Shown here: one piece after another, positions 1 through 7,051 of the stretch
Numbering within the stretch: the stretch's first letter is position 1
Layout of the letters: each line of letters opens with the position of its first letter
Assembly (NCBI GenBank): GCA_002168015.1
Contig: NHCX01000047.1
Location: 3,563-14,020, forward strand
Reading direction: 5' to 3'
DNA from: Verrucomicrobia bacterium TMED44
GTDB taxonomy: Bacteria; Verrucomicrobiota; Verrucomicrobiia; Opitutales; Seribacteraceae
Length of the DNA stretch: 10,458 nt
The notes under the pieces: generated by a model
Told to the model about the DNA's origin: nothing
What the model saw: only the letters and a program-made list of their open reading frames with translations
The model's database searches: none
Program-made: the position numbers and the translations under genes

Positions 1-84
1 TCTAGATAATGCAGAATGTAATACCTAAGAGTGTGTTCAATAGGTAATATACTTATTTGCAACTACACTGTTCTAATTGAGCAA

Positions 85-128
85 CTTGGAAATTAAAACA
101 TACGAATTAAAAGTACAAACTTTCCAAG
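85..128. repeat. 8-base inverted repeat downstream of the exported-protein gene
   Basis: CTTGGAAA (85-92) and TTTCCAAG (121-128) are exact inverted copies separated by 28 AT-rich bases, about 45 bases beyond the stop at 173-175. A 28-base loop makes a classical terminator unlikely, but it is the only sizeable dyad in this gene-free end. A smaller pair, TACCTA (22-27) and TAGGTA (41-46), lies farther along. I see no coding region in 1-172. Confidence 0.35.
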
Positions 129-172
129 ATTCGAAGTGTTCTCGACTGTTTGAAATTAATTTTATAAAGGAT

Positions 173-2218
173 TTATTCGAAAGGATTTAGGCTTTCTATG
201 TAAGATTTATCTCCGGATAACGAATTTCTTTGAATTAAAAGTCCAGTTGAGGCCCCGAGAATTTCATTATCTCTGGGATTATCATCTTGGTATCGCCATC
301 CGCCACCTGAAATAATGGTATGTGGTGTGCTAATGTAACCAGAACCATTTGTGCTAACTGTAATTGCACCAGTCGTGCTTATAGTTCCAGTGGCATTTGA
401 ATCGGAAATACCATTACCACCGACGCAATAGAATCTTGCAGGTGCACTGTATCCAGTGCCTATATTACCAATCTTCCAAACAGGGCTACCTTCGTCACTT
501 TTAAAATTAACATCTCTCTGTTTATCAAGAACAATAAAGGAACTCCCACTCTTTACGATTTCATGGGAACCATTTAAATTTGAATCGACTATCGAACCAC
601 GTGCAGCACTCGAAGCAAGTTGTGAAAATTGAGTAACTGAAGTGACTTGAGCACCTGTAGACGCATTGATTTCATTAAGGTTATCTTCGTAGAGCAGATA
701 TCCCTGTAATCCATCCAAAACAACAGTAAATCCTTTAAGATCAGTTGTATTTGCACCAGTAATTGTAAGTTTACTGTAACTCGTATCACTTTGCCCAGTT
801 TGTCCGTTTTCATTGCAACTATCAATTGCGGTTACGGTGCCTGAATCAATTAAGAAATCATCACTAGTCATTGTTGTTGCGTTACCATCGCTTCCATCAA
901 GGGGTCTTCTCGATCCTAATATATGCATAGAGGTGACTGCCGTGTTACCGGCACTTTCTTTGTAGTAAAATTGCTTCCAAACAGCTCCTTCTAAAAGAGT
1001 TACTACATCACCCTCTCCACTGCTAACTTCTCTTGCACGAAAAAGCGTAGCATTTCCGTCGTGGGTGGTGATGGCAGTGGATGGAATAAGCTCCGCGAGT
1101 AACATGTCTGCTCCATATGGATTCTTTGCAAGAATTTGATTTCCACTTTTGGGCAGAAAAAGACTTTTATCAGTTGTTTCAATTTCCCCTTCAAATTCCA
1201 AGGTAACAGTTCCACTTGTTCGCTTGGCTATGAGAAAGGCTTCATCAGGATAGACAACCGTATGATTAAGAATACCTGCTACAGTACTGTCTTTGGCGTA
1301 CCAACCCCTACCATAATTAAGATGCTGAGCGGATGTGCCTAGAAAGAAATAAGGGTGATAACCACCGTAAATAACATCCCAAACATAAATCCAGTCAGCG
1401 TTTGCAGGAAGACCATAAGACCAATTGCTTGGTAACTCCGAAAAATCTGTTCCAAACAGGCTGCCAAGTGTAGTGGCAGGAATAACTACTATTTGAGTTC
1501 CAACTGGAAAATATGTTGACACATTCGAGGACTCACTTTCAGCTTTTCTCGATAAGTCGATTTGGAGCCTGGTTCTGTTATTATCCTCAATAAGGAAGAC
1601 CCTTCCGTTATATGGATTGTTACTATCAGTAATTTTTACAAAATGAGGCCCTGCAATCACCTTAACCTTAGGAGTGCTAGTATAACCATCACCCGCATTC
1701 ACAACCGTTAAACCAGTCAGTTTACCAACTCCATCGAGAGTCGCATTGACTTCGGCACTAGTATTGCAATCCGCATCATAAAGTACCACTTCGGGTGGGT
1801 AAAGAGGGTTAAACTTGGGTTTATTCGAATTCCAAGTGCCAGGTTGCCATGTTACTGAAGGACTACTCACCGCTCCACTTGAAATGCTGACTGACATTTC
1901 AGGCGTTTGCACCCCTGGTACAAATACACTGTCCCCATGAAAAGGATATGAGATTGAACCTGAAGAATTTGTTTCATAATCAAATAAAAGGTAGCGATTG
2001 GAGTCAACTGTACTGGCTACAGTACCAGAATAAACAGAATCTTCCGAAACAGGTGCACTGGCAATGTAATAGGTGGGGTTTGTGCTATTACCTCCTTCGA
2101 CAACAAAACTCGTAGATCCGACTAATCCAAATCCAAAACTGGGTAGTAAAAATAAACAAACCGCCAAAAATCCATGGTGGGCTAAGAAAGAAAAGTGAAA
2201 CATTTTCATAATAATCAT
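173..2218 (-). CDS. Exported beta-rich protein, TIGR02597-like, function unknown
   Basis: This 681-residue protein has an N-terminal signal peptide: a short positive stretch, a hydrophobic run at about residues 16-31 (FLAVCLFLLPSFGFG) and small residues around 31-36. It should be exported to the periplasm or cell surface. The central part (about 192-380) has a pattern I associate with the verrucomicrobial TIGR02597 family: 'NGRVFLIEDNNRT', 'TLGSLFG', 'IYVWD' and 'VVYPDEAFLIAKRTSG'. The C-terminus, with 'GLLIQRN' at 659-665, also fits how that family ends. Three 'GxGY..P' turns occur at residues 176-182, 587-593 and 625-632, each with beta-prone flanks. The first lies between the N-terminal region and the core; the other two are tandem near the C-terminus. 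Asn, Ser, Thr and Gly are abundant and Cys is scarce, as in secreted structural proteins. I chose the ATG at 2218; in-frame ATGs at residues 4 and 6 are alternatives, and no Shine-Dalgarno site separates them. No enzyme motif was recognised. Family assignment is from memory of the pattern and is moderate. Confidence 0.8.
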   Translation of the reverse strand: MIIMKMFHFSFLAHHGFLAVCLFLLPSFGFGLVGSTSFVVEGGNSTNPTYYIASAPVSEDSVYSGTVASTVDSNRYLLFDYETNSSGSISYPFHGDSVFVPGVQTPEMSVSISSGAVSSPSVTWQPGTWNSNKPKFNPLYPPEVVLYDADCNTSAEVNATLDGVGKLTGLTVVNAGDGYTSTPKVKVIAGPHFVKITDSNNPYNGRVFLIEDNNRTRLQIDLSRKAESESSNVSTYFPVGTQIVVIPATTLGSLFGTDFSELPSNWSYGLPANADWIYVWDVIYGGYHPYFFLGTSAQHLNYGRGWYAKDSTVAGILNHTVVYPDEAFLIAKRTSGTVTLEFEGEIETTDKSLFLPKSGNQILAKNPYGADMLLAELIPSTAITTHDGNATLFRAREVSSGEGDVVTLLEGAVWKQFYYKESAGNTAVTSMHILGSRRPLDGSDGNATTMTSDDFLIDSGTVTAIDSCNENGQTGQSDTSYSKLTITGANTTDLKGFTVVLDGLQGYLLYEDNLNEINASTGAQVTSVTQFSQLASSAARGSIVDSNLNGSHEIVKSGSSFIVLDKQRDVNFKSDEGSPVWKIGNIGTGYSAPARFYCVGGNGISDSNATGTISTTGAITVSTNGSGYISTPHTIISGGGWRYQDDNPRDNEILGASTGLLIQRNSLSGDKSYIESLNPFE

Positions 2219-2254
2219 AGGACAGGCTGTTGGGCGTTAGCAGAAAATTAGTTT

Positions 2255-2284
2255 ATATTACACAACAATGTTAATATTTTTCAA
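2255..2284 (-). promoter_or_regulatory. Candidate sigma-70 promoter for the exported 681-residue protein
   Basis: Read on the minus strand, TTGAAA (2279-2284) and TAATAT (2255-2260) are separated by 18 bases. Transcription would start near 2248, giving a leader of about 30 bases before the ATG at 2218. The -35 matches the consensus at five of six positions and the -10 at four. The 142-base gap after the LPS permease gene suggests this gene has its own promoter. The region is AT-rich, so a chance match is possible. Confidence 0.4.
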
Positions 2285-2292
2285 AGAAAAAT
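2276..2292. repeat. AT-rich perfect dyad overlapping the candidate -35
   Basis: ATTTTTC and GAAAAAT form a perfect 7-base inverted repeat around a 3-base centre. As RNA on the minus strand it would be a weak hairpin about 70 bases after the LPS permease stop, with no T-tract behind it, so it is a poor terminator. It overlaps the candidate -35 of the next gene and could be a protein-binding site. Confidence 0.3.
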
Positions 2293-2360
2293 TTACCGTT
2301 ATCTTTAATGTGCCCGAAGAAAGCATTTTATTCTTTCTAATACTATTAATAATCATACAC

Positions 2361-3533
2361 TTAGGGAATTGATCGCATTGTAAATAAGATTGATAAAAAT
2401 AAGAAAAATAGGTTTGGAATCCACCATGCCAAATAACTCCAAATGTGATTTTCAAAAAAATTAGCCCCAATCGTACCAATGACATAAAAAGATACACAAA
2501 TAACAATTCCAAAAAACAAATTAAGAATACCCTCTTTTCTCCCCAAAATAATGGATGTTGGCAGAACCAATAGAGTTATGAAAAAGGGAGCTGCTCCAAC
2601 CGCTGCATTTTTATGCAATATTGATCTTGCCAAGATTCTTTGTCTCATATTTTTCGAATCCATAGACTTGTTATATAATTCAATAAAACCAAGTCTTTTA
2701 AAATTCTTTTTTTTCCCTTCTCCTATTTTTAAAACTAGTGGTTGGTTCCAGTGCGAAACTTTAAGAAAAAGATCAGACCCACCCCGAAAGAAATTATCGT
2801 GTGAATGAACAGGTTCCAAATCGACTTGATGCAAATCGAGGGTTAAAAAGCCTTTTTCAATTGATTTTGTAACAAAGGTCTGCCCTGAATTAATGACCAT
2901 TAGAATGCGGTTTTGGTGATCAAAAAAAGTAATCCTTAGATTCTTCCAGAATTCTTCTGAAAATTCGCTCACTGAAAGCGTGACGCGATTAACCTCTCCC
3001 GCCTCCTTATCTAAGAGCGAACTAAAGCTTTTTTTCATTTGGTCATCAGTATTTTGATCAATCGGAAAAGAGACTTCGCCTTCCTCCACGAATAAATGCG
3101 ATAGGTTTTCCCACAAAACTTGTTCTCTTAATTTATCGAACTCTGCACGATTAACCGGTCCCCACTCTAAAGTGGCAAACATTCCAAACATGGACAAAAC
3201 GCATGAGTAAGCGTAAATTGGCAAAGCCAACGACACCGAGCTTACCCCTAAAGATTTAACTGCTACAACTTCACGGTGAGATGCCCATCTTCCCACTAAT
3301 AAAGCTAAGGCAATCGTGTAACCAAATGGTATAGCCATCGAGATTGCATAAGGTAAGAGTAAAAGCGTGAGATCTAGTATTACAGTAGAATTCTGCTCAA
3401 AAGCCTTAAAGAAGACATCTTCATATCGGGTCAGGTTTCCGTAAAGAAGCAGGACAGTAAGAATTGTTACGGAGATAAAAGTTGCTTTAACAAGTTCCCA
3501 TAAAATGTGCCGACTTAACATAATGCTACACAT
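2361..3533 (-). CDS. LptF/LptG-family LPS export permease (YjgP/YjgQ type)
   Basis: This 390-residue protein is an inner-membrane subunit of the LptB2FG type, which extracts LPS from the inner membrane and passes it to the periplasmic bridge. The family layout is visible: three N-terminal membrane segments (about 15-33, 52-80, 102-122), a periplasmic beta-jellyroll-like domain (about 125-290) and three C-terminal segments (about 311-330, 337-358, 366-386). Family-like stretches are 'LLLPYAISMAIPFG', the cytoplasmic loop 'ASHREVVAVKSLGVS' (residues 84-98), thought to contact LptB, and 'WWIPNLFF' near the end. The length is usual for the family. LptF and LptG cannot be told apart by eye, and no second copy or lptB lies in the window. 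Its ATG overlaps the kdsB stop by one base (TAATG), so translational coupling is likely. An in-frame ATG at codon 5 is an alternative start, giving a protein beginning MLSRHILWEL, which looks more family-like but loses the overlap. Confidence 0.9.
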   Translation of the reverse strand: MCSIMLSRHILWELVKATFISVTILTVLLLYGNLTRYEDVFFKAFEQNSTVILDLTLLLLPYAISMAIPFGYTIALALLVGRWASHREVVAVKSLGVSSVSLALPIYAYSCVLSMFGMFATLEWGPVNRAEFDKLREQVLWENLSHLFVEEGEVSFPIDQNTDDQMKKSFSSLLDKEAGEVNRVTLSVSEFSEEFWKNLRITFFDHQNRILMVINSGQTFVTKSIEKGFLTLDLHQVDLEPVHSHDNFFRGGSDLFLKVSHWNQPLVLKIGEGKKKNFKRLGFIELYNKSMDSKNMRQRILARSILHKNAAVGAAPFFITLLVLPTSIILGRKEGILNLFFGIVICVSFYVIGTIGANFFENHIWSYLAWWIPNLFFLFLSILFTMRSIP

Positions 3534-4273
3534 TACAATTTAAGCTTTTCTAAATCTGCAGGGACATCCACACCGATTGTACCAGAAGATACAATCGAAA
3601 CAGCGATAGACTCCCCCATTTCCAATGCACGAAGTTGCTCAAGTTTTTCAAGTTTTTCTAATTCTCCTTGAGCTGATTGAGTAAATTTTTTCAAAAAAGC
3701 TGCGGTATATCCATATAAACCTAAATGTTTAAGAGGGAGCACTCCACTATCAGAAAAATCATCAAGTCCTCTAGAGTCTCTACATCCGGGAATTGGTAAG
3801 CGAGAAAAATAAAGAGCAAAACCTTCTTGGTCTAAAACTACCTTAACTTGGTTTTTGTCCTCAAAGTCTATCTTTTCATGAAATGGCGTGGCTAGAGTGG
3901 TCATTGAGGCTTTGCCTTGCTTGAGTCCTTCTACCAATGCGAGAATGTGCTCTCGTTGAACCATTGGTTCGTCTGCCTGTATATTTAAGATTTCAGATTT
4001 AGATAATTTTAGGTTAGCCTGGGCAATCCGATCTGTACCAGAGGATAAATTCGGATCAGTTCGTATTGTTTCAAAACCGTATTCAACGAGGACTTCTTCA
4101 AGCTCGACTCCATCGACTGCAAAAATAATTTCAAACTCACTGGCAACCTCTTTAAGTCTATTTGCTGTATGAATTATTAGCGGTAAACCTTTAACTTCCT
4201 GAAGCAATTTCTTTGGAAAACGAACAGATGCAAGCCTTGCTGGTACAATTATAGTTGGTAAAATATCAGGCAT
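3533..4273 (-). CDS. kdsB: 3-deoxy-manno-octulosonate cytidylyltransferase (CMP-Kdo synthetase)
   Basis: KdsB makes CMP-Kdo from CTP and Kdo in the cytoplasm, the activated sugar used for the inner core of LPS. The 246-residue product matches the family in length (E. coli about 248). Visible motifs in order are the nucleotide-binding N-terminus 'IIVPARLASVRFPKK' (8-22), 'SSGTDRIAQ' (77-85), the metal-site segment 'NIQADEP' (97-103, with Ala where E. coli has Gly), 'ALYFSRLPIP' (153-162), 'HLGLYGYTAAFL' (183-194), 'LEKLEQLRALEMGE' (208-221) and 'GVDVPADLEKL' (234-244). The frame stays open to a TTG at 4321, which would add 16 residues with no family counterpart. I prefer the ATG at 4273 because the protein then begins directly before the conserved strand. 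Neither start has a Shine-Dalgarno site. Its stop overlaps the start of the LPS permease gene, joining Kdo activation to LPS export; trpB diverges from it upstream. Confidence 0.95.
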   Translation of the reverse strand: MPDILPTIIVPARLASVRFPKKLLQEVKGLPLIIHTANRLKEVASEFEIIFAVDGVELEEVLVEYGFETIRTDPNLSSGTDRIAQANLKLSKSEILNIQADEPMVQREHILALVEGLKQGKASMTTLATPFHEKIDFEDKNQVKVVLDQEGFALYFSRLPIPGCRDSRGLDDFSDSGVLPLKHLGLYGYTAAFLKKFTQSAQGELEKLEKLEQLRALEMGESIAVSIVSSGTIGVDVPADLEKLKL

Positions 4274-4354
4274 CTTATGGGTTTCATTTTCAGTTATTTT
4301 CTTAGGTTGTCGCAAGCACAAGTTTTGATAGAATATTAGTTTATTGAAAGCATC
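4274..4354. promoter_or_regulatory. Divergent kdsB/trpB control region with candidate trpB promoter
   Basis: These 81 bases separate two divergent genes and must carry starts of transcription for both, unless one is read from farther away. For trpB, a plausible sigma-70-type pair is TTGTCG (4307-4312) and TAGAAT (4329-4334) with a 16-base spacer. This gives a short leader of about 14 bases, with no room for an attenuator or leader peptide. The -35 element lies in an imperfect dyad, TTGTCGCAAGCACAA (4307-4321), which could be an operator or chance. I could not choose a convincing promoter for kdsB. Promoter matches by eye in AT-rich DNA are weak evidence. Confidence 0.4.
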
Positions 4355-5602
4355 ATGAAAGAAACCATATCAAAAAAATATATATCCCGAAATTCACTGC
4401 CCGACAAAAATGGAAGATTTGGTCCATACGGAGGGTCATATGTTCCAGAGACTTTATATTATCCCTTGAAGGAACTGGAAGAAGCTTATCATGAAGCTAA
4501 AAACGACAAAGGTTTTGCATCTGAATTGAATATGCTCCTGAAAGAATTCGCTGGGCGACCAACTGAATTGTATTATGCCCAGCAGTTATCTGATAAAATA
4601 GGTGGGGCTAAAATTTTTCTCAAAAGAGAAGACTTGCTTCACACAGGTGCCCACAAAATCAATAATGCACTGGGACAGGCTCTTTTGGCTAAACGCATGG
4701 GGAAAAAGCGCATTATTGCTGAAACGGGTGCAGGCCAGCACGGAATTGCCACGGCATCGGTCTGTGCAAGGTTTGGTTTTGAATGTAAAATTTACATGGG
4801 TGCTGAAGACATGCGTAGACAGGCTCTTAATGTTTTTAAAATGCGACTCAGCGGTGCAGAAGTCCAGGGTGTGGAAGCTGGAAGTAAAACACTTAAAGAA
4901 GCAATAAACGAAGCGATGCGAGATTGGGTGACTAATGTGCGAAATACTCATTACATTCTTGGCTCTGCATTAGGTGCTCATCCCTATCCTGGTATGGTCA
5001 GAGACTTTCATAAAATCATTGGAGAAGAGACTAAAAGGCAATTCGTTGAAAAAACGGGTGGTCTTCCCGACGAAATGATTGCATGTGTCGGCGGGGGCAG
5101 TAATGCAATTGGATTCTTTCATGATTTCCTCGAGGAAAGTGAGGTGAAATTAATTGGCGTCGAAGCTGGAGGTCGATCACTTGAAGATGGCGATCATGCT
5201 GCTCGCTTTGAAGGCGGAAAATTAGGGGTTCTACAAGGTTGTAGAACATGGATTTTACAAAACAAAGACGGTCAAATTAATCCAACTCACTCGGTCTCGG
5301 CAGGTTTAGATTATGCAGCCATAGGCCCCGAGCATGCCTATTATCGAGATAAGGGCAGGATTGATTTCGCCCATGCCAGTGACGAAGACGCAATGAATGC
5401 CTTTAAAACATTATCATCCGAGGAAGGGATTTTGCCCGCACTCGAAACTTCTCACGGTTTAGCCTATGCTTTTAAAAGAGCCTCTCAATTATCGAAAGAA
5501 CATACTATTTGTGTAAACCTGAGCGGACGAGGAGATAAAGACGCCATGGAAGCTGCAAGGATTATGGGTGTTAAAGGCTTACCAAGTATGACGCTTAAAT
5601 GA
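4355..5602 (+). CDS. trpB: Tryptophan synthase beta chain
   Basis: TrpB is the pyridoxal-phosphate enzyme that joins indole and serine to make tryptophan, normally in an alpha2-beta2 complex with TrpA. The 415-residue product is of the classic TrpB1 type. It shows '[15 protein letters not shown]' (20-34), '[19 protein letters not shown]' (91-109) with the PLP lysine K101, 'AETGAGQHG' (122-130) with the catalytic glutamate E123, the phosphate-binding loop 'GGGSNA' (246-251), '[11 protein letters not shown]' (317-327), and 'LSGRGDKD' (389-396), whose serine S390 faces the PLP ring nitrogen. All key residues are intact. The ATG at 4355 is preceded by a weak purine stretch (GAAAG) only. The stop overlaps the start of the yicC-family gene as ATGA. 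No trpA or other trp gene is adjacent, so its alpha partner must be encoded elsewhere, or the enzyme may use free indole. Confidence 0.97.
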   Translation: MKETISKKYISRNSLPDKNGRFGPYGGSYVPETLYYPLKELEEAYHEAKNDKGFASELNMLLKEFAGRPTELYYAQQLSDKIGGAKIFLKREDLLHTGAHKINNALGQALLAKRMGKKRIIAETGAGQHGIATASVCARFGFECKIYMGAEDMRRQALNVFKMRLSGAEVQGVEAGSKTLKEAINEAMRDWVTNVRNTHYILGSALGAHPYPGMVRDFHKIIGEETKRQFVEKTGGLPDEMIACVGGGSNAIGFFHDFLEESEVKLIGVEAGGRSLEDGDHAARFEGGKLGVLQGCRTWILQNKDGQINPTHSVSAGLDYAAIGPEHAYYRDKGRIDFAHASDEDAMNAFKTLSSEEGILPALETSHGLAYAFKRASQLSKEHTICVNLSGRGDKDAMEAARIMGVKGLPSMTLK

Positions 5603-6474
5603 AAAGTATGACTGGATTTGGTCGTGCTCAGAAAGAGTTATCGAATGAACTGATTACCCTAGAAATTTCTTCCGTAAACAAGAAGAACTTTGAAGTAGTC
5701 TTATCGGGACCAAGAGAATGGCAGTCTTTTGAGATACCTGCTTCAAAAAAAATCAACGCTTTAATTGAGCGGGGTAGGATTCGGATATCTTTATCAGTAG
5801 AATCCCCTCCTCGAGACTCTCCCTCCCTTTTTGACAAATCCCGCATGGACCAAGAACTCGATCAGTTCAAGGATTTGGTGCAATCTTATGGGCACGATGT
5901 TGTTGTAAACCCTCAAATAATTCTGGATTTACTTAAACTAAGAAGCAGTGATGAAAATCTGGTCGCGAATATTTCAGAAGTTATTGATTCCCTCTACTAT
6001 CTACTTGATCAATCTCTCAAAGAATTGATGAAAATGAAAACATTGGAAGGAGAGATTCTAAAAAAAGATATGATCAATCGAGTATCACATATCTTAAAAC
6101 TGACCAAGCAAACAGAAATTGAAAGCCTAAATATGACCAAGGAGTGGAAAAACAAACTGCTCTTACGGCTGAAAAACTCTGGATTAGATTTGGATGTGGA
6201 AGATGAGAGAGTATTGAAAGAGGTTTCTTTATTTTCTGAAAAATCAGATATTACTGAAGAAATTACCAGAATAAAAAGTCACATCGAACAATTACAAATC
6301 ACATTTGAGCAATCTGGAAGCATTGGCAGGAAAATTGAGTTTTTGTTACAAGAACTAGGAAGAGAGTTTAATACAATTTGTTCTAAGTCTTGCAAAATTG
6401 AATGTACTCAATTGGTCTTGGAAGCTAGATCTGAATTAGAAAAACTAAGAGAGCAGGTACTTAATATAGAGTGA
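5599..6474 (+). CDS. yicC: YicC-family endoribonuclease / RNA-decay factor
   Basis: YicC-family proteins are widely conserved. In E. coli, YicC has been described as promoting decay of the small RNA RyhB and, later, as an endoribonuclease. The 291-residue product matches the family length (E. coli 287). The N-terminal signature '[10 protein letters not shown]' (1-10) is present, as is the C-terminal half: '[20 protein letters not shown]' (202-221), 'RIKSHIEQ' (224-231), '[17 protein letters not shown]' (243-259), 'SKS' (262-264) and the closing '[12 protein letters not shown]'. The usual 'SVN(H/Q)RY' motif reads 'SVNKKN' here (25-30). The ATG at 5599 overlaps the trpB stop by four bases, so translation probably re-initiates from trpB. 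An in-frame ATG three codons on is possible, but the first gives the normal family N-terminus. The family's common neighbour gmk is absent; the next gene is convergent. Confidence 0.93.
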   Translation: MKSMTGFGRAQKELSNELITLEISSVNKKNFEVVLSGPREWQSFEIPASKKINALIERGRIRISLSVESPPRDSPSLFDKSRMDQELDQFKDLVQSYGHDVVVNPQIILDLLKLRSSDENLVANISEVIDSLYYLLDQSLKELMKMKTLEGEILKKDMINRVSHILKLTKQTEIESLNMTKEWKNKLLLRLKNSGLDLDVEDERVLKEVSLFSEKSDITEEITRIKSHIEQLQITFEQSGSIGRKIEFLLQELGREFNTICSKSCKIECTQLVLEARSELEKLREQVLNIE

Positions 6475-6498
6475 ACAGATCCATCTCTTTGGTTTAGG
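6475..6498. other. Short convergent gap between yicC and lspA
   Basis: Only 24 bases separate the stop codons of two convergent operons. I see no GC-rich hairpin with a T-tract here for either strand. Transcripts of the two operons therefore probably overlap at their 3' ends, or end inside the opposite gene or by Rho. Confidence 0.6.
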
Positions 6499-7035
6499 TT
6501 AAGTTATAGCAGAAGATGATGTTGAATTATCGTCCTTTTCTTTTTTCGCATCCAAAATTGTCCAAATAAAATAGATAGATGCACCAAGGAAAATTCCTGA
6601 ATCTGCTATATTAAAAACCGGGTAATCATACTCAACCACAGGAAAGTAAATATCAATAAAATCTACAACCTCTGCAGGATCCCTGAAGATACGGTCTGTC
6701 AAGTTCCCGGCAATTCCACCACAAATAGCCCCAAAAATAAATTGCTGAGGAATAAACTGTACTTCTAGGTGTTTTCTAAAAATAAAAATGGCTAAAAGGG
6801 CTACGCCTGCGAGCACAGTTAAAAACTCGGGATAGTCTGAAAGCATGCTCCATGCAGCACCCGGATTAGTTATGTAGGTAATCTCAAAAAAAGCGTCTTT
6901 ACCTGAAACACCGTCAATTACGGTAATGGGATTATAACGAAGTTGCTCAGAATTACTTACGACCCATGATTTAGTTAGTAAGTCTAAACTGTAAATAACC
7001 AGTAAAACGCCCCAAAAGCTTTTGTACTTTGACAC
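6499..7035 (-). CDS. lspA: Prolipoprotein signal peptidase (signal peptidase II)
   Basis: LspA is the inner-membrane aspartyl protease that removes the signal peptide from diacylglyceryl-modified prolipoproteins. The 178-residue product shows the family blocks: 'LDLLTK' (17-22), 'TNPGAAWSML' (56-65), 'GGIAGNLTDR' (106-115), 'VVDFIDIYFP' (123-132) and 'FNIADSGIFLGA' (141-152). The conserved aspartates D114, D125 and D145 are all present, so both members of the catalytic pair are covered. Four membrane segments are expected (about 7-25, 69-87, 96-113, 145-162), with a polar Lys/Asp/Ser-rich cytoplasmic tail. It is slightly longer than the usual 150-170 residues because of a longer loop before residue 56 and this tail. 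The start is a GTG at 7035, since no in-frame ATG lies near. It follows the DksA-like gene by 16 bases and ends the ileS operon, an arrangement related to the ileS-lspA pair of many bacteria. Confidence 0.95.
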   Translation of the reverse strand: MSKYKSFWGVLLVIYSLDLLTKSWVVSNSEQLRYNPITVIDGVSGKDAFFEITYITNPGAAWSMLSDYPEFLTVLAGVALLAIFIFRKHLEVQFIPQQFIFGAICGGIAGNLTDRIFRDPAEVVDFIDIYFPVVEYDYPVFNIADSGIFLGASIYFIWTILDAKKEKDDNSTSSSAIT

Positions 7036-7051
7036 AATGATTAAATTTAAA

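Noticed and set aside
2318..2338. AGAAAG/CTTTCT dyad as a terminator after the LPS permease gene
   Set aside because: The stem is only six bases, AT-rich, with a 9-base loop and no T-tract following on the minus strand.
2219..2360. Small RNA or riboswitch in the gap before the exported-protein gene
   Set aside because: No conserved fold or stable GC-rich stem could be seen; only weak AT-rich dyads are present.
2258..2512. 84-codon minus-strand frame overlapping the end of the LPS permease gene
   Set aside because: It is in another frame of the permease's last membrane segments and runs into AT-rich intergenic DNA; its hydrophobic look comes from the overlapped codons.
3640..3657. Tandem 9-base repeat (CAAGTTTTT twice) inside kdsB
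   Set aside because: It encodes LEKLEK in a segment where KdsB normally has a similar 'LE..E.LEQLR' helix, so it is explained by the protein.
4274..4321. Longer kdsB start at the TTG at 4321, adding 16 residues
   Set aside because: The added residues (MCLRQPKKITENETHK) have no KdsB counterpart, and the TTG lies within the region needed for the divergent promoters. The ATG at 4273 gives a normal-length protein.
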